Below, piece after piece: positions 22,454-30,010 of a DNA stretch of 41,204 nucleotides. Under the pieces are notes generated by a model that worked only from the letters and a program-made list of their open reading frames with translations, had not been told where the DNA came from and did not search any database. Location of the stretch: the NCBI GenBank assembly GCA_001820095.1, contig MHOO01000009.1, forward strand, positions 1 through 41,204. Reading direction: 5' to 3'. The stretch is from Candidatus Staskawiczbacteria bacterium RIFCSPHIGHO2_01_FULL_39_25. Its GTDB lineage: Bacteria > Patescibacteriota > Minisyncoccia > Minisyncoccales > Staskawiczbacteraceae. Numbering within the stretch: the first letter of the stretch is position 1; every line of letters begins with the position of its first letter. The position numbers were made by a program, and so were the translations under genes.

Positions 22454-23674
22454 ATGCGCATCTTAGCTATAGAAACATCTTGTGATGATACAGGAATTGC
22501 TATTTTGGAAGCAAAGGGCGACAAAACGCCCGTTTTTAAGGTGCTTTCCAATGTGGTTTCTTCCCAGCAAATCCATCAAAACTATGGAGGAGTTTTCCCT
22601 ATGATGGCAAAACGGGAACACCAATGCAATTTAATTCCAGTTTTAGAGCAGGCTCTAAAACAAGCTAAATTGCTTAAAATTAAAAGTCTTACAAAACCTA
22701 CGGCCGTGGACTTTGCAAGACCGCTAATAACTGTTCAAAAAGTTTTAGAAAAAGAAAATACCCTTTTTGAAGATATAAAAAAATTCTTGGAAAAGTATGA
22801 AAAGCCAAATATTGATGCCATTGCAGTAACCCATGGCCCGGGACTTGAGCCATGTTTATGGGTTGGAGTGAATTTTGCAAAAGCGCTTTCCTATTTCTGG
22901 GATATTCCAGTTATCCCTGTAAATCACATTGAAGGACATATACTCGTTAACTTTTTGCCAAAAGTTAACGAAAATCCGAAATCCGAAATCCGAAATCCGA
23001 AACAAATTCCAAATTCAAAATTCCAAATTCCAAACTCACGACCATTTCCCGCAATAAGTTTAGTGGTCAGCGGAGGACATACCCAGCTTATTTTAATGAA
23101 AGGCATTGGAAAATATAAAATTATCGGTGAAACACGCGATGATGCTGCCGGCGAATGTTTTGACAAGTGCGCCAAAATTTTAGGCTTAGGGTATCCCGGT
23201 GGTCCTATTATTTCAAAAATCGCCTTAGAAAAATTGAGGAGTCGCACATCCCAATTTTTGCCGAGGCCGATGATAAACTCAAAAGATTATGACTTCAGCT
23301 TTTCGGGTTTAAAGACTGCTGTACTCTATAAGGTAAGGGATTCAAAATTAACTCCTGAATTTATTCAACAAATGTGTGTTGAAGTCCAGCAAGCAATCAT
23401 TGATGTCCTCATTAAAAAAACTATCAATGCAGTCAAGAACTATAAAGCGAAAACTATTATTCTTGGCGGAGGTGTTTCAGCAAACGATGAATTGCGCAAG
23501 CGATTCACTCTGGAGCTGGAAGCTAGGAGCTTGAAGCTTGAATTACTAGTGCCGCCGAAAGAATTGAGCACCGATAACGGTTTAATGATCGCCGTTGCCG
23601 CGTACTTTAACCGTACCAAGAAAAAGCGCTGGCAGTCATTGAAAGCCAACGCGAATTTGAGAATTAGCAAATAA
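22454..23674 (+). CDS. tsaD: tRNA threonylcarbamoyladenosine synthase TsaD
   Basis: TsaD transfers the threonylcarbamoyl group to A37 of ANN-reading tRNAs (t6A), working with TsaB/TsaE/TsaC elsewhere. The start at 22454 (MRILAIETSCDDTG) is the family's usual N-terminus and agrees with the promoter just upstream; an in-frame ATG at 22394 would add an atypical leader. The metal-binding HIEGH is at residues 158-162, and SGGHTQL near 205 belongs to the ASKHA nucleotide site. The 406-residue length exceeds the usual 335-350. A low-complexity insertion (about residues 173-196, NPKSEIRNPKQIPNSKFQ...) is encoded by short DNA repeats. A second repeat-like patch (LEARSLKLELL) lies near the C-terminus. 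Residues 78-100 are also longer than usual. Confidence 0.93.
   Translation: MRILAIETSCDDTGIAILEAKGDKTPVFKVLSNVVSSQQIHQNYGGVFPMMAKREHQCNLIPVLEQALKQAKLLKIKSLTKPTAVDFARPLITVQKVLEKENTLFEDIKKFLEKYEKPNIDAIAVTHGPGLEPCLWVGVNFAKALSYFWDIPVIPVNHIEGHILVNFLPKVNENPKSEIRNPKQIPNSKFQIPNSRPFPAISLVVSGGHTQLILMKGIGKYKIIGETRDDAAGECFDKCAKILGLGYPGGPIISKIALEKLRSRTSQFLPRPMINSKDYDFSFSGLKTAVLYKVRDSKLTPEFIQQMCVEVQQAIIDVLIKKTINAVKNYKAKTIILGGGVSANDELRKRFTLELEARSLKLELLVPPKELSTDNGLMIAVAAYFNRTKKKRWQSLKANANLRISK
22970..23040 (+). repeat. In-frame short tandem repeats inside tsaD
   Basis: Units of AATCCGAAATCCG and CAAATTCCAAATTC type are repeated without a frameshift. They encode a Pro/Asn/Ser/Lys-rich loop between the HIEGH helix and the SGGH strand. 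Similar AAATTCAAA units occur between nrdA and nrdB. Confidence 0.8.
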
Positions 23675-23719
23675 TTTGATAAAATTAAAGAACGAGATTA
23701 GTAATCTGCCATAACAAAA

Positions 23720-25948
23720 ATGAAAATTGAGGGGCAATACGACGCTAAAAAGATAGAAGATAAGATATACAAGCTGTGGGAAGACAGCGGTTTTTTTAAT
23801 CCGGATAATTTGCCACCTGCCTCCGCTAAAGCTAGGGCGAGGCGAAGGAAGCCCTTTACCATTATCATGCCCCCCACAAATGCCAATGGGAACCTGCATG
23901 CAGGACACGCATTGGTAATGACTATTGAAGATATTATGATCCGCTACAAAAGAATGCGGGGATTTAAGGCATTATGGCTGCCAGGGCTTGATCATGCCGG
24001 CTTTGAAACACAAGTAGTGTATGAAAAAAAATTAGAAAAAGAAGGAAGAAGCCGTTTTAAAATGGCTCCCGAAGAATTATATAAAGAAATTTTACAATTT
24101 ACCCTAGAAAACAAAAAAAATATTGAAAGCCAAATAAAAAGCTTAGGGGCCTCCTGCGATTGGTCACGCGAGAAATTTACCCTAGACGCTGAAATTATAA
24201 AAATTGTCTACGAAACATTTGAGAAGCTCTATAATGATGGACTAGTGTACCGAGGCAAAAAAATAATTAATTGGTGCGCAAAGCACCAAACTTCCCTTTC
24301 AGACCTTGAAACAGAAAATACGGAAAAAATAGATAAGTTATATTATTTAAAATACGGCCCATTTACTATTGCTACCGCAAGGCCTGAAACAAAATTTGGA
24401 GATAAATATGTGGTAGTGCATCCAAAGGACTCAAGGTACAAAGCGTATGCACAAGGGCAGAAAATAGCCCTAGAATGGATAAACGGCCCCGTAGAGGCTA
24501 CAGTCATTAAAGATGAATCCATAGATATGGATTTTGGCACGGGAACCATGACTATAACCCCGTGGCATGATGCCATTGATTTTGGCATCGCTGAACGGCA
24601 TGGCTTAGACAAACAGCCGATTATTGATTTTCAAGGAAAACTGCTGCCAATTGCAGGAGAATTTGTAGGCATGAAAATTGACGAAGCTAGGCCAAAAATT
24701 ATAGAAAAATTGCAGTCCAAGGGACTCGTAGAAAAAATTGAAGAAAACTATAAGCATGTCGTAAAAACCTGCTATAAATGCAACACCCTCATTGAGCCCC
24801 AGGTAAAAGAGCAGTGGTTTTTAAAGATGAAGCCCCTAGCTGCGCCCGCCATCAGAGCTATTCAAAAAAATCAGGTTATTTTTATCCCTAACCATTACAA
24901 AAAAATCATTCTGCATTGGCTGGAAAGTATCTTAGATTGGCCATTATCACGCCAAGTTGTCTGGGGAATAAAGATTCCGGCATGGCACCACGAACCCATA
25001 TGCATACCTAAAAAAGGGCACGAAAAAAATATCGTGCATTGCAAACAGATAATCATTTCACCAATAAAGCCTAAGTGCGAATTCTGCGATGCAAAATTTG
25101 TACAAGATCCCGATGTCTTTGATACTTGGTTTTCATCGGGCCAGTGGCCTTTCGCTGCGCTTGCAGCAAACCATAACGCAAAAGATTTTAAAACTTTCTA
25201 TCCTACCGATGTGATGGAAACCGCAGGAGAAATTATATTTTTCTGGGTAGCAAGGATGATTATGCTGGGGTTATATGCTACCAAAAAAATTCCGTTTAAA
25301 TATGTATATTTACACGGACTTGTTTTGGACGCAAAAGGACAAAAAATGTCCAAAAGCAAAGGAAATGTAATTAATCCTTTAGAAATTACGGAAAAATATG
25401 GAACTGATGCCTTAAGGATAGGATTAATTATGGGAAATACTCCCGGCCAGTCTTTGGCGCTAGATGAGAATAAAATCAAAGGCTATAGGAACTTTTCAAA
25501 TAAAATTTGGAATGCCAGCCGGTTTGTTCTTATAAATCTGCAAGATTATAACCCTACAAAAAAGGCATCTTTAAATGCTTTGCAAAAAAAACATATAAAA
25601 GAGCTTAAAAAGCTGGCTAAAGAAACCACCATATTAATGGACGATTTTAAATTTTATATTGCGGGAGAGAAAATATACCATTACTTCTGGCATACTTTTT
25701 GTGATAAGATCATAGAAGAAAGCAAATCTGCCCTGGCCAAAAAAGGCAAGGAAAAACAAGCTGCTCAATATATATTGCTGCAGATACTTTCTGATTGTTT
25801 AAAAATGCTGCATCCTTTTATGCCGTTTATTACGGAAGAAATTTACCAGCAGCTGTCCCGATTGCCTAGCAATCGAGGATCCTCGACAAAGTCGGGACCT
25901 ATAAAAGATAAAAAACAATTGTTGATGATTTCAGAATGGCCAAAATAG
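23720..25948 (+). CDS. valS: Valyl-tRNA synthetase
   Basis: This class I synthetase charges tRNA-Val. At 742 residues it is short against about 880-950 in most bacteria, because the C-terminal coiled coil is missing. HAGH is at residues 60-63 and KMSKS at 542-546. The editing domain is intact: TARPETKFGDKYVVVHP, then GTGTMTITPWHDAIDFG with its conserved His-Asp. The amino-acid pocket residues are standard, with Trp509 in EIIFFWVARM. Two in-frame patches look like repeat DNA: ASAKARARRR (about 34-43) before the first strand, and LPSNRGSSTKSGPIKD near the C-terminus. The second is encoded by a nested hairpin (25855-25898). It follows tsaD by 45 bases. Confidence 0.95.
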   Translation: MKIEGQYDAKKIEDKIYKLWEDSGFFNPDNLPPASAKARARRRKPFTIIMPPTNANGNLHAGHALVMTIEDIMIRYKRMRGFKALWLPGLDHAGFETQVVYEKKLEKEGRSRFKMAPEELYKEILQFTLENKKNIESQIKSLGASCDWSREKFTLDAEIIKIVYETFEKLYNDGLVYRGKKIINWCAKHQTSLSDLETENTEKIDKLYYLKYGPFTIATARPETKFGDKYVVVHPKDSRYKAYAQGQKIALEWINGPVEATVIKDESIDMDFGTGTMTITPWHDAIDFGIAERHGLDKQPIIDFQGKLLPIAGEFVGMKIDEARPKIIEKLQSKGLVEKIEENYKHVVKTCYKCNTLIEPQVKEQWFLKMKPLAAPAIRAIQKNQVIFIPNHYKKIILHWLESILDWPLSRQVVWGIKIPAWHHEPICIPKKGHEKNIVHCKQIIISPIKPKCEFCDAKFVQDPDVFDTWFSSGQWPFAALAANHNAKDFKTFYPTDVMETAGEIIFFWVARMIMLGLYATKKIPFKYVYLHGLVLDAKGQKMSKSKGNVINPLEITEKYGTDALRIGLIMGNTPGQSLALDENKIKGYRNFSNKIWNASRFVLINLQDYNPTKKASLNALQKKHIKELKKLAKETTILMDDFKFYIAGEKIYHYFWHTFCDKIIEESKSALAKKGKEKQAAQYILLQILSDCLKMLHPFMPFITEEIYQQLSRLPSNRGSSTKSGPIKDKKQLLMISEWPK
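25855..25898 (+). repeat. Nested hairpin inserted in the valS 3' end
   Basis: GTCCCGA (25855-25861) pairs with TCGGGAC (25892-25898). Inside are GATTGC-CTA-GCAATC (25860-25874) and the palindrome CGAGGATCCTCG (25874-25885). The element keeps the reading frame and adds about 14 polar residues. Confidence 0.65.
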
Positions 25949-26015
25949 AATATAGAATCTAGTATCTGGAATCTAGAATAATGTAACGGATTCAAGCTTC
26001 AAGATACAAAATTCA
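25947..26015. repeat. Dispersed intergenic repeat, copy 1
   Basis: It lies between valS and the PrsW-like gene. AGAATCTAGTATCTGGAATC is followed by CAAGCTTCAAGATACAAAAT. The two halves are partly complementary, and both recur in the spacers at 30528-30655 and 35632-35745. Confidence 0.7.
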
Positions 26016-26027
26016 AGATTCGCGTTT

Positions 26028-26777
26028 ATGGAATACTATCGCCTCATTTTATATTTTATTTTTGGAGTTCTGCCCAGCATAACCTGGCTTTTGTATTACC
26101 TTAGCAAAGACTTGCACCCTGAACCCAAAAAAATGATCCTGAAAATTTTTATCTATGGGAGCCTCGTTACTATTCCGGTATTTTTTATACAAATAAGCCT
26201 TGCCGAACTGCTAAAGCAATTCCAATTTTCCCCATTTTTTATCCATTTTCCTATCTTCATTGATCTGATAAAATGGTTTATCATCATCGCCTTAACCGAA
26301 GAGCTGTTTAAATATTTTGTAGTGAAAGTAGCTGTATTTGGCAGTTCTGCATTAGACGAACCATTAGATATTATGCTCTATATGGTAGTGGCAGCATTAG
26401 GGTTTGCAGCCCTAGAAAATATCTTGTACTTATTTTCACCCTTAGACGGCGTGCCGTTTAACACGGTAATCAAAACTACCATCATCATAAGTTTTATCCG
26501 TTTTATAGGAGCGACATTCCTGCATACACTATGCTCGGCTATTCTAGGATATTTTGTGGTCTTATCGTTTTGTAAGGCTAAAAAGAGGCTGCCCCTAACC
26601 CTTGCTGGGATTCTTGCGGCAACCTTCTTGCATGGACTTTATAATTTTTCTATAATAGCATTAAAGAGTCCGGCGAACTTTATTATACCTATCGGGATAG
26701 TATTATCGTTAGCAGTATTGGTAATTTATGCGTTTGATGAAGTTAAAAAACTAAACAGTACTTGTAAATTAAATTAA
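26028..26777 (+). CDS. PrsW-family membrane protease
   Basis: The 249-residue protein has about eight hydrophobic segments and the three family motifs. These are TEELFKY (near residue 89; the EExxK motif), GFAALEN (near 124) and the His-bearing LHTLCSAILGY and LHGLYNF (near 164 and 203). PrsW proteins belong to the CPBP/glutamic-type intramembrane protease group; Bacillus PrsW cleaves the anti-sigma factor RsiW. The target here is unknown and no anti-sigma factor is seen nearby. It is followed 16 bases later by hsp20 on the same strand, which could reflect a shared envelope or protein-stress response. That link is inference. Confidence 0.85.
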   Translation: MEYYRLILYFIFGVLPSITWLLYYLSKDLHPEPKKMILKIFIYGSLVTIPVFFIQISLAELLKQFQFSPFFIHFPIFIDLIKWFIIIALTEELFKYFVVKVAVFGSSALDEPLDIMLYMVVAALGFAALENILYLFSPLDGVPFNTVIKTTIIISFIRFIGATFLHTLCSAILGYFVVLSFCKAKKRLPLTLAGILAATFLHGLYNFSIIALKSPANFIIPIGIVLSLAVLVIYAFDEVKKLNSTCKLN

Positions 26778-26793
26778 ATTTTAAATTATTCTC

Positions 26794-27198
26794 ATGGCAA
26801 AAAAAACAAAGTTAACCATAGAAAAACCCCCTATAGATACTACAGAAAATAAAAGCACCATCTTTAATGCGGAGGGTGAATTGGTAGTAGATGTTTTTGA
26901 AACAGATTTAGAGTTTGTCGTGATAACTGCTATTGCCGGGGTCATGATAAAAGACTTAGATATTTCAGTGGAAAAAGATATGATGGTCATAAAAGGGCAA
27001 AGACTGGATCCCTATGATAGTCCAGGGAAAAAATATTTTTACCAGGAATGCTATTGGGGGCCCTTTTCAAGAAAGGTGGTTCTCCCTGAAAATATAGATA
27101 CTAAGGCGGCAAACGCCCAAATGGATAAAGGAGTACTAGTAATCAAAATACCAAAAATAAGCGAAGAGAGTAAAAAAGAAGAAGTGGCATTATCTTAA
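26794..27198 (+). CDS. Small heat shock protein Hsp20
   Basis: This 134-residue chaperone has an alpha-crystallin domain from about residue 28 to 122, starting EGELVVDVFETDLEFVVITAIAG. The typical GVLVIKIPK strand ends the domain near residue 118. Proteins of this class bind unfolding proteins without ATP and form oligomers. The N-terminal arm is short and the C-terminal tail (SEESKKEEVALS) lacks a clear I-x-I motif. It lies in tandem with the PrsW-like gene and ends at a strong bidirectional terminator. Confidence 0.92.
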   Translation: MAKKTKLTIEKPPIDTTENKSTIFNAEGELVVDVFETDLEFVVITAIAGVMIKDLDISVEKDMMVIKGQRLDPYDSPGKKYFYQECYWGPFSRKVVLPENIDTKAANAQMDKGVLVIKIPKISEESKKEEVALS

Positions 27199-27210
27199 AT
27201 AGCTATTAGC

Positions 27211-27252
27211 AAACATAAAAGCGGCGCGATATATATCGTGCCGCTTTTATGT
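27211..27252. terminator. Bidirectional terminator
   Basis: AACATAAAAGCGGC and its reverse complement close a long stem around GCGATATATATCGT, with A/T tracts on both sides. It serves hsp20 (+) and tRNA-Leu (-). Confidence 0.85.
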
Positions 27253-27257
27253 TGATG

Positions 27258-27341
27258 TGCCGAGGGAGGGAGTTGAACCCTCACATTCTTTCGAATACTA
27301 GCTCCTAAGGCTAGTGCGTCTGCCAATTTCGCCACCTCGGC
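27258..27341 (-). tRNA. tRNA-Leu (anticodon TAG)
   Basis: A class II tRNA read on the minus strand. The acceptor is GCCGAGG/CCTCGGC with discriminator A. The anticodon arm is CTAGC-CTTAGGA-GCTAG, giving TAG. A variable arm and the T-arm GAGGG-TTCAACT-CCCTC are present. CCA is not encoded. A -10-like TGCTATAAG lies just upstream on the minus strand (near 27354-27362). Confidence 0.93.
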
Positions 27342-27370
27342 ATATTTTTTTCCCTTATAGCATATAATAA

Positions 27371-27396
27371 CAAAAAAGTCCCGCTCTGCGGGACAT
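27371..27396 (-). terminator. Terminator of the pilin array
   Basis: On the minus strand GTCCCGC and GCGGGAC pair around AGA and are followed by six T residues. It lies 28 bases after the last pilin-like gene. Confidence 0.85.
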
Positions 27397-27423
27397 ATAA
27401 TTCCATACCCAAAAATAAATATA

Positions 27424-27663
27424 CTAGACACCGAGAATCTCTCTCATGAGCTTCACTGCAGAAAAGGCTACAAACGCCACAATAATTCCAACTACCGCCC
27501 ATAATACCGCTTTCCTTGCCGTTGATATTTTACTGGGATCTCCTTGGGCAGTCACAAATAAAATTCCCGCATAGATAAACATTACTATTACAAGCCCTCC
27601 AAAAATAGGCCACAATACCATATCTAAAAACCTGTAAATAATTGCATTGATATCTATTGGCAT
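27424..27663 (-). CDS. TrbC/VirB2-like pilin, copy 7 (last in transcript)
   Basis: This 79-residue protein has two membrane helices and lacks the cleavable signal seen in its neighbours. The family pattern is present: FIYAGILFVTAQGDPSKIS, followed by ARKAVLWAVVGIIVAFVAF. The central TAQG-x-P turn between the helices is the shared signature of the array. VirB2/TrbC proteins are the subunits of conjugative pili in type IV secretion. In CPR bacteria such genes are common, but their role is not established. It ends the array and starts nine bases after copy 6 stops. Confidence 0.8.
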   Translation of the reverse strand: MPIDINAIIYRFLDMVLWPIFGGLVIVMFIYAGILFVTAQGDPSKISTARKAVLWAVVGIIVAFVAFSAVKLMREILGV

Positions 27664-27672
27664 AATACTGCG

Positions 27673-28026
27673 TTATTGTTGACTCCAATAATTTGTTCCT
27701 GTAAGATTTTTCTCAATGATGTCTTGTATGGAGAATCCTAGTATTGCAACTGTTACTCCCACCATTCCCCATATTACCGCTTTTCGAGCGATACTAAGTT
27801 CAGCTGGGTTGCCCTGGGCGGTTAAAAATTTAAAACCGGCTATTATGAAAGCAACAATTGCAAAACCAATAAAAGCTTCCCATATGGGAAGCAATAGGTT
27901 ATATACTATCGCCCCGATACTGCTAATTCCGCCTTCTTTGGGAATAGCTGCCAAGGACAGCGCTGGCATCATTAGCAATAACATGCCTGCCATTGCAGTT
28001 AATTTTTTGGTTATTTTGCTTATCAT
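27673..28026 (-). CDS. TrbC/VirB2-like pilin, copy 6
   Basis: This 117-residue protein has an N-terminal signal-like segment (residues 10-27, ending SLAAIPKEGG), then two membrane helices. The pattern is FIIAGFKFLTAQGNPAELS, then ARKAVIWGMVGVTVAILGF. It diverges more than copies 2-5, with a longer C-terminus (NLTGTNYWSQQ). It lies close behind copy 5 (36-base gap). Confidence 0.8.
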   Translation of the reverse strand: MISKITKKLTAMAGMLLLMMPALSLAAIPKEGGISSIGAIVYNLLLPIWEAFIGFAIVAFIIAGFKFLTAQGNPAELSIARKAVIWGMVGVTVAILGFSIQDIIEKNLTGTNYWSQQ

Positions 28027-28062
28027 AAACAGATTGTATTCATTAACAAACAGTTGTAAATC

Positions 28063-28389
28063 TTATACGCCAAGTTGATTCCAAATGACAAAAGGAAGTG
28101 AGAATGCCAATACGCCCACTACCACACCAACTGATGCCCAAATAACAGCTTGACGTGCTTTTACTACTTTGCTTATTTCCCCTTGAGCGGTAAGGAATTC
28201 AAATCCGGCAACAATAAACATGATAATGGCAAATCCAATGAAAATGGGCCAGATAAGGTTAAGTACTGCCGTAACAATGGTCCATACGCTAAAATCAGGA
28301 TTAGAAGAAGGCAGGCGTAATTCGGCCATACTCATCAAGGGTAATACCATTAAGACAGTCAATGATGCTATCGCTATTTTTTTATTCAT
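28063..28389 (-). CDS. TrbC/VirB2-like pilin, copy 5
   Basis: This 108-residue protein has a signal segment (residues 1-22, ending SMAELRLP), then helix 1 (LIWPIFIGFAIIMFIVAGF), FLTAQGEISKVV with the usual Pro replaced by Ile, and helix 2 (VIWASVGVVVGVLAF). It ends PFVIWNQLGV. Its helix 1 is nearly identical to that of copies 2-4, indicating recent duplication. Confidence 0.85.
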   Translation of the reverse strand: MNKKIAIASLTVLMVLPLMSMAELRLPSSNPDFSVWTIVTAVLNLIWPIFIGFAIIMFIVAGFEFLTAQGEISKVVKARQAVIWASVGVVVGVLAFSLPFVIWNQLGV

Positions 28390-28446
28390 CTTTAAAAATT
28401 ATTCAACAAGTAATTGGATTTCTAAGATCCTCAACCTAAAAATAAA

Positions 28447-28779
28447 CTACGCATTCAATTGATTCCTGATGACGAACGGAATAGAGAATGCCAGCACGCC
28501 CACGGCCACGCCAACGGCTCCCCAGATAAGCGAGTTTCTTGCCTGCGTCACTTTTCCTGGCTCGCCCTGGGCAGTTAAAAACTGGAATCCGGCAACAATA
28601 AACATAATTACGGCAAACCCAATGAAGAATGGCCAGATAAAATTAAATATTGCGTTGAAAATACCCACGACATCAAGATTCGGATTGGTATCTGGAACTG
28701 GCCCAGGTTGAAAATCTGCCATACTCAACACAGGCAAGGCCATTAGGGTTAATGTTGCGATAGCTAATTTTTTGTTCAT
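28447..28779 (-). CDS. TrbC/VirB2-like pilin, copy 4
   Basis: This 110-residue protein has a signal segment ending SMADFQPGP, then an acidic/proline-rich linker of about ten residues, helix 1 (FIWPFFIGFAVIMFIVAGF), FLTAQGEPGKV, and helix 2 (LIWGAVGVAVGVLAFSI). It ends PFVIRNQLNA. The start codon is preceded directly by TTATTATAAA with no Shine-Dalgarno site. Confidence 0.87.
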   Translation of the reverse strand: MNKKLAIATLTLMALPVLSMADFQPGPVPDTNPNLDVVGIFNAIFNFIWPFFIGFAVIMFIVAGFQFLTAQGEPGKVTQARNSLIWGAVGVAVGVLAFSIPFVIRNQLNA

Positions 28780-28840
28780 TTTATAATAAGAGATTAATTT
28801 TTTGTATCGACTTTACTAAAAACTTTTCTAAAGAGTTTCA

Positions 28841-29179
28841 TTATAATCCGATGGCATTTCTGATGACAAACGGAATAGAGAACGCCAACACGCCTACGGC
28901 CACGCCAACGGCTCCCCAAATAATAGATTGTCGCGCGCCTGCCACTTTGGTTGGATCACCCTGGGCAGTTAAAAACTGGAATCCAGCGACTAGGAACATA
29001 ATTACGGCAAACCCAATAAAGATAGGCCAGATAAGATTTAATATGGCATTGATAAAGGTAACAATATCCAAATTTTGCGCTGATCCTGGCGTAGGTCCCG
29101 GGTCAATATCAGCCAAGCCAACTAACGGAGATGCCATAAGAAAAGCTAATGTAGATATAATTGCTAATTTTTTACTCAT
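28841..29179 (-). CDS. TrbC/VirB2-like pilin, copy 3
   Basis: This 112-residue protein has a signal segment ending GLADIDPGP, a linker and two helices. From FQFLTAQGDPTKVAGARQS to the C-terminus it differs from copy 2 at only two positions, while the N-terminal linkers differ more. This is the most recent duplication (or gene-conversion) pair in the array. Confidence 0.87.
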   Translation of the reverse strand: MSKKLAIISTLAFLMASPLVGLADIDPGPTPGSAQNLDIVTFINAILNLIWPIFIGFAVIMFLVAGFQFLTAQGDPTKVAGARQSIIWGAVGVAVGVLAFSIPFVIRNAIGL

Positions 29180-29213
29180 AAAGGTAATAGATTAATTTTT
29201 ATAACAGGCTTGT

Positions 29214-29251
29214 AATCCAGCACTATTCATCATTATGAATAGTGCTGGATT
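29214..29251. promoter_or_regulatory. Perfect 17-bp hairpin between pilin genes
   Basis: AATCCAGCACTATTCAT (29214-29230) pairs exactly with 29235-29251 around CATT. There is no T run on either strand, so termination is unlikely. It may stabilise or process the pilin mRNA, or bind a regulator. Confidence 0.65.
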
Positions 29252-29274
29252 GAAATTTTAATGTAAACCTATTA

Positions 29275-29607
29275 TTACAATCCAATGGCATTCCTGATGA
29301 CAAATGGAATTGAGAATGCTATGACTCCTACGGCCACCCCTACAGCTCCCCAAATCAATGATTGTCGGGCCCCCGCTACTTTAGTTGGATCGCCCTGGGC
29401 AGTCAAAAACTGGAATCCGGCGACTAGGAACATAATTACGGCAAACCCAATAAAGATAGGCCAGATAAGGTTCAATACTTGGTTAATAAGAGTTACAATA
29501 TCCAGATTTGGAGACGATCCTGGGGTAGGTCCTGGGTCAATATCAGCCATGCTGGCCAAAGGCAAGGCCATTAGGGTTAATGTTGCTATAGCTAATTTTT
29601 TGTTCAT
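29275..29607 (-). CDS. TrbC/VirB2-like pilin, copy 2
   Basis: This 110-residue protein has a signal segment identical in type to copy 4 (MNKKLAIATLTLMALPLASMA), then DIDPGPTPGSSPNLDIV, helix 1 (LIWPIFIGFAVIMFLVAGF), FLTAQGDPTKVAGARQS and helix 2, ending NAIGL. It is separated from copy 3 by the perfect hairpin at 29214-29251, which could set different expression for the genes on either side. Confidence 0.87.
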   Translation of the reverse strand: MNKKLAIATLTLMALPLASMADIDPGPTPGSSPNLDIVTLINQVLNLIWPIFIGFAVIMFLVAGFQFLTAQGDPTKVAGARQSLIWGAVGVAVGVIAFSIPFVIRNAIGL

Positions 29608-29674
29608 TTTATGTTTCCGCCTTAGGTTATATACACTTAGCGGATGTTAACTATAATCGACCTTTTAAATTTCA

Positions 29675-30010
29675 TTATCCATTTCCACTAATAATATTGG
29701 TTACCAGTTCAATCAATCCGCTGCCTGCCAATCCAATTGCCAATCCTATGACAGCATACAGGGCAGCTTTTTTTGCTTTTTCAATTTGCCCGGGGTTTCC
29801 CGCGGAAGTTAAGAAAAGAATACCAGCCCATAAAAACATTACCACCGCTAATCCCGCAATTAATCCAAATATATATTCAGTAATATTCGCAATCAATTCT
29901 CCAAAACTATTCGCCCCTAATGGATTTGCAATAGAAATAACTTCAGCTGCTGCTACGCCCCCAAAGCCTAACAAAATAATCAGAGCGATTGAAAAGACAA
30001 AATTTTTCAT
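29675..30010 (-). CDS. TrbC/VirB2-like pilin, copy 1
   Basis: This 111-residue protein has a clear signal peptide (MKNFVFSIALIILLGFGGVAAAEV), then helix 1 (IFGLIAGLAVVMFLWAGI) and the variant turn LTSAGNPGQIEKAKKAALY in place of TAQG-x-P. Helix 2 and a Gly/Ser tail follow. It is the most different copy and is nearest the commonly annotated CPR pilin type. Its start overlaps the stop of the upstream methyltransferase gene by four bases (ATGA), so translation is probably coupled. Confidence 0.87.
   Translation of the reverse strand: MKNFVFSIALIILLGFGGVAAAEVISIANPLGANSFGELIANITEYIFGLIAGLAVVMFLWAGILFLTSAGNPGQIEKAKKAALYAVIGLAIGLAGSGLIELVTNIISGNG

Noticed and set aside
22970-23040. A CRISPR array in the short repeats
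   Set aside because: The units are only 7-13 bases, lack unique spacers and lie in frame within tsaD. No CRISPR array or cas gene was seen anywhere in the window.
28851-29650. Long plus-strand frames opposite the pilin genes
   Set aside because: They repeat with each pilin copy (MAFLMTNGIENA...) because they mirror the conserved pilin DNA; they are shadows, not genes.
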